Part shown: piece by piece, positions 18,079 to 26,388 of the stretch
Layout of the letters: every line of letters begins with the position of its first letter
Position numbering within the stretch: the stretch's first letter is position 1
From: an uncultured Taibaiella sp.
GTDB taxonomy: Bacteria > Bacteroidota > Bacteroidia > Chitinophagales > Chitinophagaceae
Assembly: GCA_937870855.1 (NCBI GenBank)
Contig: CALMWT010000185.1
Span: forward strand, 1-64,000
DNA: 64,000 nucleotides
Direction: 5' to 3'
The notes under the pieces: model-generated
The model's database searches: none
What the model saw: only the letters and a program-made list of their open reading frames with translations
Told to the model about the DNA's origin: nothing
Position numbers and translations under genes: made by a program

Positions 18079-18102
18079 CTGTCGGGTGTTTCCACCCGAC
18101 AG
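18079..18102. repeat. perfect 10-bp palindrome
   Basis: CTGTCGGGTG and its complement CACCCGACAG flank a 4-nt loop. No T-run follows, so it is more likely a dispersed palindromic repeat than a terminator. Confidence 0.6.
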
Positions 18103-18115
18103 AATCAAATTCATG

Positions 18116-18258
18116 CTACTTCTTGTATGTATCTATGAGAATACCGAGTAGTCCAGTTCATCGCCTTCTGGTGTTCCTGACTGTGCATCAAAAATATTCT
18201 CGAGGCGGCTGAGGGCTGCCTGATAATCTTTCTTTGTCTTTATTGGTGTTATGGTCAT
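18116..18258 (-). pseudogene. frameshifted, truncated HigA-type antitoxin
   Basis: From ATG at 18258 the minus strand reads MTITPIKTKKDYQAALSRLE, then NIFDAQSGTPEGDELD, the N-terminal segment of HigA-type antitoxins. The frame then shifts: the expected continuation LLGILIDTYKK is present in a neighbouring frame and ends at a TAG (18116). In the original frame it stops at 18133. The helix-turn-helix domain that should follow is missing, and no HigB toxin is seen upstream. This is a decayed toxin-antitoxin remnant. Confidence 0.75.
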
Positions 18259-18425
18259 GATCTGACTTTGCTCGCAGTCGAAAATAATTATAAGTTGCTT
18301 AAAGGAGATTTACGCCTTTTCAAAAAAAGCATTTTTTACATGTCTCTATGTCTCCTAATTATTTCTACTCTGCGACCTAATGTCTCAATGCAAGGAGGTC
18401 TGACGTTTTAGAGGCATATTTACCT
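18259..18425. other. gene-free spacer
   Basis: No reading frame or named repeat is visible. It separates the HigA remnant from the promoter of the next gene. Confidence 0.5.
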
Positions 18426-18433
18426 TACCTTTG
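18426..18433 (+). promoter_or_regulatory. -7 element TACCTTTG of the 78-residue gene
   Basis: An exact TAnnTTTG match 16 bp upstream of the ATG. Confidence 0.55.
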
Positions 18434-18449
18434 CTGAAAATATTTAGGT

Positions 18450-18686
18450 ATGGTATCTGAAACAAAGTGTAAATTGTTTGAAACAAAGCTCACAACGGGT
18501 CAGCTTATCTGCATCAACAAGATGATTAGCGAAAAGCGCCTGGTTTTGAAAAAAGACAACATTATTTTAGACTTCACAAAAGGGCGCACCGTAAATGTGA
18601 AGGAACTTTTTGTAAATGAAGCAACCGATATTATCCGTTTCCTAAAGGATTTTAAATACGGCGCAGTGTACGAGGCTGCGGTATAA
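18450..18686 (+). CDS. small protein of unknown function with its own promoter and terminator
   Basis: A 78-residue soluble protein. It begins with a polar segment (ETKCKLFETKLTTGQLICINKMI), continues with a basic strand pair (LVLKKDNIILDFTKGRTVNV) and ends in an amphipathic helix (ATDIIRFLKDFKYGAVYEAAV). No family is recognised and there is no signal peptide. The gene has a matching promoter box and a strong terminator, so it is probably a real monocistronic gene. Its position between a decayed antitoxin and yajQ gives no functional clue. Confidence 0.7.
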   Translation: MVSETKCKLFETKLTTGQLICINKMISEKRLVLKKDNIILDFTKGRTVNVKELFVNEATDIIRFLKDFKYGAVYEAAV

Positions 18687-18716
18687 TTCTCTCTGAAACA
18701 CACATTATATGAAATG

Positions 18717-18747
18717 GAAAAAGGCGCTACGATTAGCGCCTTTTTTG
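18717..18747 (+). terminator. rho-independent terminator of the 78-residue gene
   Basis: AAAAAGGCGCTA and TAGCGCCTTTTTT form a strong stem with a CGAT loop, 31 bp after the stop codon. Confidence 0.85.
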
Positions 18748-18918
18748 ATCTCCATGTGTAATTCAAATCTTACTGTAATCCGCTCTCCTTATTGCAGATT
18801 GTAACCTAAAGTTGATACAGACCCTTAACTATCAGGTAACAATTCAGGTCTGTTAACAACGTCTTTACAAACGGTTAACCGCCTGATAACAAAGCCAACA
18901 CAATTTGGCGGCTTTGAT

Positions 18919-18926
18919 TATTTTTG
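18919..18926 (+). promoter_or_regulatory. -7 element TATTTTTG of yajQ
   Basis: A TAnnTTTG match 30 bp upstream of the yajQ ATG. Confidence 0.45.
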
Positions 18927-18956
18927 AAGTGTAGTAATTCTTAAAAACATTTTTGT

Positions 18957-19448
18957 ATGCCATCGTTCGATATTGCTTCTAAGGTAGATCTTCAAACACT
19001 CGACAATGCTGTAAACGTTGCTAAAAAGGAAATTGACAACCGGTTCGATTTTAAGGGCACGCATGTAAACATTGAGCTGAATAAGAAAGATATGGTAATT
19101 GAGCTGGAAGGGGAGAGCGATATGAAGCTGAAGCAGATTGAAGACGTACTTCTTACAAAAGCTATGCGTCAGGGATTGGAAAGTAATGCCTTCGATCTCA
19201 GTAAAGATTTTAGCGCGTCGGGCAAATACATACGCAAATCTATTCCCGTAAGAAATGGAATAGACAAGGACATGAGTAAGAAAATAGTGAAGTTGATAAA
19301 AGATAGTGGACTGAAAGTGCAGGCGGCAATAATGGATGATATAATTCGTGTAACCGGGAAGAAGATTGATGATCTGCAAGATGTTATTCAGCTTTGCCGA
19401 AGCTCCAGTCTCGAAATTCCTCTTCAGTTTACAAATATGAAGTCTTAA
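18957..19448 (+). CDS. yajQ: YajQ family nucleotide-binding protein
   Basis: A 163-residue protein of the YajQ (UPF0234) family, two fused ferredoxin-like domains. The family start MPSFDIASKVDLQTLDNAVN, the DNRFDFKGTHVNIEL segment and the end IQLCRSSSLEIPLQFTN are all present. Some members bind cyclic di-GMP, others nucleic acid; the ligand here is not known. A terminator follows 2 bp after the stop and probably also serves the convergent desaturase gene. Confidence 0.92.
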   Translation: MPSFDIASKVDLQTLDNAVNVAKKEIDNRFDFKGTHVNIELNKKDMVIELEGESDMKLKQIEDVLLTKAMRQGLESNAFDLSKDFSASGKYIRKSIPVRNGIDKDMSKKIVKLIKDSGLKVQAAIMDDIIRVTGKKIDDLQDVIQLCRSSSLEIPLQFTNMKS

Positions 19449-19449
19449 A

Positions 19450-19484
19450 TAAAAAAACACCTGCTGCCAGGTGTTTTTTTATTA
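19450..19484. terminator. bidirectional terminator
   Basis: AAAAAAACACCTG and CAGGTGTTTTTTT form a symmetric A/T-flanked stem that can stop transcripts from both yajQ and the desaturase gene. Confidence 0.85.
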
Positions 19485-19490
19485 GAAGGC

Positions 19491-20594
19491 TTAAGCTCTT
19501 CCCAGTTCTTTCAACATTCGGGTGTGTTCTTTTAAAGCTGCAAAAAATGTGGGACGTTCGTAATAAGGTACGCCATATTCTTCGGCTGTTTTTCTTACAA
19601 TGGGTGCTATGTTTTTGTAGTGAACATGGCAGATGTAGGGAAACAAATGGTGTTCTACCTGACGATTTAACCCGCCAATAAACCAGCCAAGCACTTTATT
19701 CTTAGGGGCAAAGTTTGCAGTATTCATCATTTGGTGAATAGCCCAGTTGTTTTCCATTTTTTTTGAATCATTAGGGGCAGGGAACTCACATTCTCCCATC
19801 ACATGTGCTAACTGAAATATTGCAGACAGCATAATGCCGGATACAAAGTGCATAGCGCAAAAGCCTAACACTACATGATACCATGCTACCCCGGCAAAAA
19901 GCATAGGCAACACCATGATAAAAGTGTAGTAAATAATCTTGTACAATCCGACTTGAAGTAAAGCTTGCTTCAATGTCAGTTTTTCTTTCTTTAGCAAATC
20001 GAGTTTGTGATAATCTCTTACCTGCCGGAAATCTTTGATGGTTGCCCACTGAAAAGTAAGTAAGCCATAAAGAAACCATGCATAAATGTGTTGGAATTTA
20101 TGGAAGCGTCTTCTTTTCTGATGCGGAGAAAAGCGAAGGAGAATACCAGCGTCAATATCATGATCCAAACCATCAATATTGGTGTATGTATGATGAAGTA
20201 CATTATGCTGCAAACGCCATGTTACATCGTAACCACCTACCAAAATGATGATCTTACCGAGATATTTATTCAGTCCTTTGCTGCCAGAATAAGAATCGTG
20301 GTTGGAATCGTGCATGATGGAACAGCCAATACCCGTCATTCCAATACCCATCAATATCCAAAGCCCGTAGAACAGCCAGAGGTTGACGGCACCAAGCCCA
20401 GAAACCATTGCTGCATAAGGAACAAGATACATGGAGATGATTGCGACAGACTTCCACTTCATTGAAGTGTTGCCGTGCATTTCAAGCTTATTGGTGGTAA
20501 AGTATTCGTCTATTCTTGCTTTTAGTGTATCGAAGAAACCAACACCATTGCGCGGAGCAAATTTTACTAATGGTAATTTTTGTACTGAACTCAA
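19491..20594 (-). CDS. fatty acid (acyl-CoA/acyl-lipid) desaturase
   Basis: A 367-residue membrane-bound di-iron desaturase that puts double bonds into acyl chains. The three histidine boxes are HDSNHDS (about residue 95), HNVLHHTYTN (about 130) and QVEHHLFP (about 312). The last has the Q-x-x-H-H form typical of front-end (delta-5/6-type) desaturases. Four hydrophobic segments are visible. No cytochrome b5 domain is fused. The start is an unusual TTG at 20594; the segment LPLVKFAPRNGVGFFDTLKA needs it. The positional specificity cannot be read from the sequence. Confidence 0.9.
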   Translation of the reverse strand: MSSVQKLPLVKFAPRNGVGFFDTLKARIDEYFTTNKLEMHGNTSMKWKSVAIISMYLVPYAAMVSGLGAVNLWLFYGLWILMGIGMTGIGCSIMHDSNHDSYSGSKGLNKYLGKIIILVGGYDVTWRLQHNVLHHTYTNIDGLDHDIDAGILLRFSPHQKRRRFHKFQHIYAWFLYGLLTFQWATIKDFRQVRDYHKLDLLKKEKLTLKQALLQVGLYKIIYYTFIMVLPMLFAGVAWYHVVLGFCAMHFVSGIMLSAIFQLAHVMGECEFPAPNDSKKMENNWAIHQMMNTANFAPKNKVLGWFIGGLNRQVEHHLFPYICHVHYKNIAPIVRKTAEEYGVPYYERPTFFAALKEHTRMLKELGRA

Positions 20595-20680
20595 AACGTA
20601 AAAAATTTTTACGAAGGTAGGCTTTTAAAAAGTATGCCTTCGATGATAAGAATTCTTAAAAAACGAAAGGATCTATCTTC

Positions 20681-20718
20681 ATAAAAAGAATAGCCACAAT
20701 TAAGGGCGTGGCTATTCA
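20681..20718 (-). terminator. rho-independent terminator of the TPR gene
   Basis: On the minus strand a perfect 10-bp stem GAATAGCCAC/GTGGCTATTC is followed by TTTTTATG. Confidence 0.8.
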
Positions 20719-20738
20719 CAGAAGTGGAAAACTTGGAA

Positions 20739-22004
20739 TTATTTGTTGACTGCCTCAAGTTTCTTTTTAAACTCTGTTGCTTTATCCAGCTTGTTTTGCT
20801 TGGCGTAAATTTCTTTAGCAGCTACAAGTGCTCCCATATAAGTGTTTTTATCCTCGCCTTTTAATGATGTTGCCTGAACGTCGAGGCTGGTAACTGTTTT
20901 TTCAAGATAGGGAAGTGCTTTGTCAAACCACTCATCACGTTGCGCCTTCAGTCCGTCATACTTTTTTATATCGGCTGATGAACTTCCGGTTATCGCATTC
21001 ATTTGTTCATTTACTATTACCGCCCTGTTGAAATAAAGCGCACCCAAATTGTAGTTGTAGTCCGCTTTGTCCGTAACCTTTAGGGTATTCATATATGCCT
21101 GCTCCGCCTTTGCGAAAACATCTGCATAGTTTGCCGGCTTAGGAAGGTCGGTTCCCTTTGCATCTTTTGGATTCGCCATATTATCGTAGGCTATGCCCAA
21201 TGTAAAAAGCAAATCTGCATTAGTCGGATCGGTTTTTATTGCCTCCTCAAGTTTGGCTACCAGTTGATCTGATTTTCCTGCTTTGATGTAAACATTCAGT
21301 TCCCGATTTACCAGCGTTTTGTCATTAGGATATTCCTTTTTACCCTCCGCCAGCGTAGCCATCAGATTTGCCTCGTCGTTTTTTGCTTCATAAACATCTG
21401 CAAGCATCAGATAAATGTTCGCAGCTTTTACAATGGGGTCATTTTTTGCCTTCAATAACAGGGTCAATGCCTCATCATATTTGTTGGCATAGTAAGCGCT
21501 GTAGCCCTGATACAAAGCAGATTGATGTGCAATAGTGTCGAGTGTTTTATTTTTCGCGAAGCGTTTTCCGTTTTCCAGTTCTCCTATTTCTACTACTTCA
21601 CCAAAGTGCTTATATGCAACCTCATAATTGCGCTTATCAAACGCCCCCAATGCAGTGTTGTAATTGTAAATGGCAACTGCAAAAAGTTTATTGTTCACGT
21701 CATCTTTCTCATAGTCCGATTTCAACTGCACTACTTTCTTCAACGATTTTCCCGCCTCATTATAGTAGTCTTTGTCTGCATTGGCAGGTTCTTGCTGCAT
21801 AGCGAGGTACACCGTGCCGCGCACATGCCACGCATACGGATCGTCTTTAGTGTCTGCACTATTTACCGCTTCTTCGATGGCAGCTTTTGCTTTTTCGTAA
21901 TTCTTTTCGCCAAGATAATTTTTGGCAGTGCGTATCTGCGACTTTTGCGCAAAGGCACCAACACCTATGCTAAGACATGCCGCGATCAAAACAAATTTTT
22001 TCAT
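20739..22004 (-). CDS. exported tetratricopeptide repeat protein
   Basis: A 421-residue protein with a signal peptide (MKKFVLIAACLSIGVGAFAQ). TPR-type helix pairs run through most of it: YAWHVRGTVYLAMQQ, ANIYLMLADVYEAKNDEANLM, ADLLFTLGIAYDNMA and YNYNLGALYFNRAVIVNEQ. It is probably a periplasmic scaffold; the partner is unknown. A TATTTTTG box at 22194-22187 lies about 180 bp upstream and could be its promoter. A terminator follows the gene. Confidence 0.85.
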   Translation of the reverse strand: MKKFVLIAACLSIGVGAFAQKSQIRTAKNYLGEKNYEKAKAAIEEAVNSADTKDDPYAWHVRGTVYLAMQQEPANADKDYYNEAGKSLKKVVQLKSDYEKDDVNNKLFAVAIYNYNTALGAFDKRNYEVAYKHFGEVVEIGELENGKRFAKNKTLDTIAHQSALYQGYSAYYANKYDEALTLLLKAKNDPIVKAANIYLMLADVYEAKNDEANLMATLAEGKKEYPNDKTLVNRELNVYIKAGKSDQLVAKLEEAIKTDPTNADLLFTLGIAYDNMANPKDAKGTDLPKPANYADVFAKAEQAYMNTLKVTDKADYNYNLGALYFNRAVIVNEQMNAITGSSSADIKKYDGLKAQRDEWFDKALPYLEKTVTSLDVQATSLKGEDKNTYMGALVAAKEIYAKQNKLDKATEFKKKLEAVNK

Positions 22005-22210
22005 TGGGTAAAATGCTGTTGATTGATTTTTAAGATGTGTAAAGTTCAGAAAAAATTAGCTCGTAAGGAAACAGGACAGGAGATTATAACTATTGTTTGA
22101 CAGGATTTGAGCAGAGCAAAAATTTCTCCGAAACGCTTAGGCTCATTACATCCTGAATACTCATTTGCTTTCTTCTACTAAAACTACAAAAATACAAGTA
22201 AGGGAAACGA

Positions 22211-22236
22211 TAAAGGTCGCGCAAAGGCGCGACCCT
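22211..22236 (-). terminator. probable terminator of gyrA
   Basis: On the minus strand GGTCGCG and CGCGACC pair around a 6-nt loop and are followed by TTTAT. It lies 40 bp beyond the gyrA stop. The T-run is short, so the call is moderate. Confidence 0.55.
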
Positions 22237-22275
22237 ATGTACTCTTCAATTCATTGCGCACTTTTTAAAAGGCTC

Positions 22276-24921
22276 TTAAACCTCCGGCACGGGGTTAATA
22301 TCTATCACACTGGCTGCTTCATTATCATCATCGCCTTGCACTTCCTGCTCTTCAATACGCGCAATGGCTGCAATCTCATCTCCTTCGTCCAGGTTTATCA
22401 GTCTTACCCCTTGTGTGGCACGTCCGGCCTCGCGGATGTTCTCCACTTTCATTCGGATGGTAATGCCCGATTTGCAGGTAATCATAAGATCGTCCTTCAC
22501 TTCCACAGCCAAAAGACCCACAAGGAAACCTGTCTTTTCGGTAATGTTAATGGTGCGCACACCCTTCCCGCCCCGGTTGGTAACGCGATAGGCAAGCTGG
22601 TATTTATGCGCATGTCCCTCTTCGTCGGTCAGTTCTATTACGTTCGATAGGTCGTCGGGATTTACATCCGTGTGTATTTCTTCAATTAGCGCTGTACGTT
22701 TTCCTAATCCTTTTTCAGAAACCACTAGCACTTGCTTATGTTTCAAATCTTTCTTCTGCACGCAGATCATGCCGATCACTTCATCAGTTTTTTCATCCAG
22801 CTCTATGCCGAATACGCCAATAGCGCCGCGCCCCGTTGTGCGTACTCTGTTTTCCGGGAAGGTAATAGCGCGACCGGATTTCACCGCCATCATTATATAG
22901 CTCGTTCCATCGGTGAGCGACACGTCAAGCAACTGATCTCCTTCCTGAATAGTGATGGCGTTGATACCATTTTGGCGGGGGCGACTGAAATCTTCAAGAG
23001 ATGTCTTTTTAATGATGCCCATTTTGGTGCAAAGCACTACGCAGTGGTTTTTCACATAGTCTTTATCCTCCAGTTGGGGGACATCTATGATGGTTCTTAT
23101 CTTATCGTCTTGCGGTAATTGAATAAGGTTTTGAATAGCGCGTCCTTTTGCGTTTCTATCTGCTTCGGGTATTTCATAAACTTTCAACCAGTAGCATCTT
23201 CCTTTCTCAGTGAAGAACAAAAGCGAATGGTGGGTAGATGCAATAAAGAGATGTTCGATATAATCTTCGTTGCGAGTCTTTCCACCCATAGCGCCGCGGC
23301 CACCACGGCGTTGCGCGCGATATTCCGCAGCAGCGGTACGCTTTATATAACCAAGATGCGAAACGGTAATTACCACATCTTCTTCTTCTATCAGGTCTTC
23401 AATACGCATTTCATTGGCGAGGTACTGTATTTCCGATTTCCGCTCATCGCCAAATTTCTTCTTTACATCTTCCAGTTCGTCTTTTATAATCTGATAGCGC
23501 AGCCCTTCATTACCAAGTATCTCTTCCAGGTGCGCAATGGTTCTCATGATCTCTGCATGTTCTTCACGGATCTTGTCGCGCTCCATACCGGTGAGGCGTT
23601 GCAAGCGTAGCTCAAGCACAGCCTTCGATTGTATTTCACTCATGCCGAATTGCTCCATCAATCCCGTCTTTGCTATCTCAGGGTTTGCAGAGTTTCTTAT
23701 CAATGAAATAACAGCATCAAGATGATCGAGGGCTATGAGGTAACCTTCTAAGATATGTGCACGTTTCTTTGCTTCCCGCAGTTCGTACTCGGTGCGGCGC
23801 ACCACCACCTGATGGCGGAAAATAACAAACTCAGAAATCAGGTCTTTCAGATTAAGGGTACGCGGACGACCATTTACCAGTGCCACGTTGTTAATACCAT
23901 AAGACGTTTGAAGCTCGCTGTATTTATATAGCTGATTGATGATGACCTGTGCCACCGCATCTCTTCTTATCTCTACTACCACGCGCGTCCCATCTTTATT
24001 CGATTCGTTGCCTACGTGGGTAATGCCTTCTATTACTTTATTATTTACCAGCGCCCCTATCTTTTCTGCAAGCGCATCGCGGCTTACCTGATAAGGCACT
24101 TCCGTAATGATAATCTGTTCTTTACCGCTCTTCGTTGTTTCTACTGTTACCTTTCCGCGAAGCACAACCCTGCCTCTGCCCGTGTGCATGCCCGCCTTTA
24201 TGCCCTCAATGCCGAAGATGATACCACCAGTAGGAAAATCGGGGGCTTTCACATACTTCATCAATTCATCAATAGTTATCTCGCGGTTGTCAATGTACGC
24301 TATGCAGCCATCTACCACTTCGCTCAGGTTGTGCGGCATCATGTTCGTTGCCATACCTACCGCAATGCCCGACGAACCATTCACCAATAGCGTGGGGATG
24401 CGCGACGGAAGCACCGATGGCTCTTGAAGCGAATCATCAAAGTTCAGCGTAAAGTCCACCGTTTCTTTCTCAAGGTCTTCCAGCATTGCCTCGCCCAGCC
24501 GCTGCATTCGCGCTTCGGTATATCGCATGGCCGCTGGTCCATCACCATCTTGCGAGCCATAGTTACCCTGCCCATCCACCATCATATAGCGCATACTCCA
24601 GGGCTGCGCCATGCGCACCATAGCATCATACACGGCCGTGTCGCCATGCGGGTGATATTTACCCAGTACCTCACCCACTATACGGGCGCATTTCTTATAA
24701 GGCTTGTTGAAGGTGTTGCCAAGTTCGTGCATAGCAAAGAGCACGCGCCGATGCACAGGCTTCAATCCATCGCGCACATCGGGCAGGGCGCGCCCCACTA
24801 TCACCGACATCGAATAATCAATGTAGGCGGTTTTCATTTGTTCCTCGATGTTTACCTGAATGATTCGGTTGGTTTCCTGCGGTTCGTCTTGCGGGGTTAA
24901 ATCCGGGGTGTTTTGATCCAT
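22276..24921 (-). CDS. gyrA: DNA gyrase subunit A
   Basis: An 881-residue type IIA topoisomerase breakage-reunion subunit that introduces negative supercoils with GyrB. The winged-helix domain holds the active-site tyrosine in GPAAMRYTEARM. The quinolone-determining region DTAVYDAMVRMAQ is normal. The GyrA box is present as QRRGGRGAMGG, which marks it as gyrase rather than topoisomerase IV ParC. The C-terminal beta-pinwheel repeats (for example GRAITFPENRVRTTGRGAIGV and TNRGGKGVRTINI) follow, with an acidic tail. A TATCTTCG sequence upstream is a weak promoter candidate. Confidence 0.97.
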   Translation of the reverse strand: MDQNTPDLTPQDEPQETNRIIQVNIEEQMKTAYIDYSMSVIVGRALPDVRDGLKPVHRRVLFAMHELGNTFNKPYKKCARIVGEVLGKYHPHGDTAVYDAMVRMAQPWSMRYMMVDGQGNYGSQDGDGPAAMRYTEARMQRLGEAMLEDLEKETVDFTLNFDDSLQEPSVLPSRIPTLLVNGSSGIAVGMATNMMPHNLSEVVDGCIAYIDNREITIDELMKYVKAPDFPTGGIIFGIEGIKAGMHTGRGRVVLRGKVTVETTKSGKEQIIITEVPYQVSRDALAEKIGALVNNKVIEGITHVGNESNKDGTRVVVEIRRDAVAQVIINQLYKYSELQTSYGINNVALVNGRPRTLNLKDLISEFVIFRHQVVVRRTEYELREAKKRAHILEGYLIALDHLDAVISLIRNSANPEIAKTGLMEQFGMSEIQSKAVLELRLQRLTGMERDKIREEHAEIMRTIAHLEEILGNEGLRYQIIKDELEDVKKKFGDERKSEIQYLANEMRIEDLIEEEDVVITVSHLGYIKRTAAAEYRAQRRGGRGAMGGKTRNEDYIEHLFIASTHHSLLFFTEKGRCYWLKVYEIPEADRNAKGRAIQNLIQLPQDDKIRTIIDVPQLEDKDYVKNHCVVLCTKMGIIKKTSLEDFSRPRQNGINAITIQEGDQLLDVSLTDGTSYIMMAVKSGRAITFPENRVRTTGRGAIGVFGIELDEKTDEVIGMICVQKKDLKHKQVLVVSEKGLGKRTALIEEIHTDVNPDDLSNVIELTDEEGHAHKYQLAYRVTNRGGKGVRTINITEKTGFLVGLLAVEVKDDLMITCKSGITIRMKVENIREAGRATQGVRLINLDEGDEIAAIARIEEQEVQGDDDNEAASVIDINPVPEV

Positions 24922-25126
24922 AAATGGAGTTGTGTATAATGTAGGCGAAGATAGCGAATTAACCCCTCATACATGGGTTAAAACTGTTCACAGGTGTGGA
25001 TAGTGTGGATTGCTATGATTTGCTTTTTTCGACAAAAAAATTTCCCTCAAAAATAAAATTTCTGTATTACGCCTCTTTATTTTTTAAATTTATACTTCAC
25101 AGTTTCACAATTAAAAATTTATAGCA

Positions 25127-25600
25127 ATGTCAGCAACAGACAATCTCTCCACTGTTCAAATTTCTGCGGAAAATGAAAGTGCCCTCGAAACTATTATTGG
25201 CAACCTCGCTACCTGGTGCACCGAGCGTGGTCTTGTATCGCTCAGCCCCGAAGAGCGCAAAGACTATGGCAAGGTAGCCATGGAGCGTGTGGGCTTTGTA
25301 GAAATGGTGTATGAAGACGTGCTCGCCGTGGCTGCTTTGCAACCTGCCGGGCTTGATATGGATGCGTGGACTATAGACGAAGACACCGCCCAGCGATTGC
25401 ACAGCCTTTATACCAGCCTTATGTCGCACGTGCAGCGCATAGAAGATGCGTTGATGCTCAATGGTTTCGACCGTTTTACTGCTGCCAATCGCTGCTACCG
25501 CTACGCACGCTACCTGGCAAAAGAAGGAGACGCGGAGGGTATGGAGTTTTACGCAAAGTGGAAGGCTCAGTACAGCAATAGTACGCCCGATGAAAGCTAA
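25127..25600 (+). CDS. conserved-looking soluble protein of unknown function
   Basis: A 157-residue acidic, mainly helical protein without signal peptide or membrane segment. The N-terminal half contains WCTERGLVSLSPEERKDYGKVAMERVGFVEMV. The second half has long helices (AQRLHSLYTSLMSHVQRIEDAL, FTAANRCYRYARYLAKEG). I do not recognise it. Codon use is GC-richer than the following genes. The heptad-repeat frame begins inside its last codons (ATG at 25590), so the two may be translationally coupled. Confidence 0.65.
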   Translation: MSATDNLSTVQISAENESALETIIGNLATWCTERGLVSLSPEERKDYGKVAMERVGFVEMVYEDVLAVAALQPAGLDMDAWTIDEDTAQRLHSLYTSLMSHVQRIEDALMLNGFDRFTAANRCYRYARYLAKEGDAEGMEFYAKWKAQYSNSTPDES

Positions 25601-25835
25601 TCATCCGTACCCCTTCGGCTACGGCGAAATGCCGGAAGGTATCGTTTTACAACCTCGAGGATTCGATTTTGAAGGTATAGGTATCAATTTGAATCCTCGA
25701 GGTATCAATTTGAAAGGTAAAGGATTCGATTTGATACCTAAACCCGCCAACCTGACAGGTTTAGGGTTCGATTTGAAAGGTTTAGGATGTAAATTGAAAG
25801 GTTTAGGTATCAATTTAATGCCTTTTTGTCAATGA
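25590..25835 (+). CDS. heptapeptide-repeat microprotein (21-nt tandem repeat)
   Basis: An 81-residue frame starting within the last codons of the upstream gene. After a short non-repeated N-terminus (MKANHPYPFGYGEMPEG) come about nine units of exactly seven codons. The consensus is G-L-G-[FI]-[DN]-L-K, for example GLGFDLKGLGCKLKGLGINL near the end. The period is strictly 21 nt with no indels. No family is recognised. It could fold as a small beta-solenoid, or the DNA repeat itself could be the functional element. The other strand is also open through the repeat, so coding on this strand is inferred from the coupled start. Confidence 0.5.
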   Translation: MKANHPYPFGYGEMPEGIVLQPRGFDFEGIGINLNPRGINLKGKGFDLIPKPANLTGLGFDLKGLGCKLKGLGINLMPFCQ

Positions 25836-25918
25836 AGATATAAGTGGAGTGAAAATGTGTTGGAGAACGAGAGTTTAAATTTTCGACAGTTTGCGGAAAA
25901 TAGTAATTCTATAATCTC

Positions 25919-26146
25919 ATGGATATATTCGCTTTTATTTTTACGATCCTTATTCTAATTGTTGTCAGTTGTATTGTACTAGCATTTGGAATATGTCTGT
26001 TCATATTGGAAATTGGAATCGGGCTAATTGCTTTCCCAATAATTATATTATTTTATTCGCGGGATAGTGAAACATATGAATGGTGGGATGATTTTCCCAT
26101 GTCTGTCGGTTTTGTAAAAGAAAAAATTTCTGACATGTGGAGATGA
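25919..26146 (+). CDS. small membrane protein
   Basis: A 75-residue protein. Residues 1-48 form two hydrophobic helices (FAFIFTILILIVVSCIVLAF, IGIGLIAFPIIILFY), followed by a polar tail rich in W, D and E (DSETYEWWDDFPMSVGF). No family is recognised. AT-rich. It lies between the heptad-repeat gene and the tRNA-like gene. Confidence 0.5.
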   Translation: MDIFAFIFTILILIVVSCIVLAFGICLFILEIGIGLIAFPIIILFYSRDSETYEWWDDFPMSVGFVKEKISDMWR

Positions 26147-26195
26147 TCAAAGCATTAAATTTGCTGTTAGTAATCTCGAAAGTGGAACATCCTCT

Positions 26196-26283
26196 TTCGG
26201 GATGGCTGAGTGGCTGATAGCAGCCGATTGAAAATCGGCCAACTGTAACAGGTTCGGGGGTTCGAATCCCTCTCCCGCCGCCA
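26196..26283 (+). tRNA. tRNA-Ser-like class II tRNA (possibly defective; loop reads GAA)
   Basis: An 88-nt class II tRNA fold: T8/G9, a 3-bp D stem GCT/AGC, anticodon stem GCCGA/TCGGC, a long variable arm (AACTG...CAGGTT), T arm GGGGG-TTCGAAT-CCCTC, then discriminator G and an encoded CCA. The D arm, variable arm and discriminator fit tRNA-Ser. The 7-nt anticodon loop is TTGAAAA, which puts GAA (Phe) at positions 34-36, not a serine anticodon. Acceptor positions 1 and 2 are T-T facing C-C, so the top of the acceptor stem does not pair. The gene may be a decayed copy. Confidence 0.6.
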
Positions 26284-26388
26284 AGTAATTGGAGAGCCTC
26301 CTCACATATCTTTGGATAAGTGGGGAGGCTCAACTGGTTTAAGAATACACCCTCGCTGGTGCGAATTTGCAACTCGCAACGAAAAGCT

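Noticed and set aside
24424-24900. 158-residue frame opposite gyrA
   Set aside because: Antisense to a fully conserved gene; histidine-rich composition reflects reversed gyrA codons.
26043-26372. 109-residue minus-strand frame containing GRGIRTPEPVTVGRFSIGC
   Set aside because: It runs antisense through the tRNA-Ser-like gene; this kind of sequence is a known spurious product of tRNA genes.
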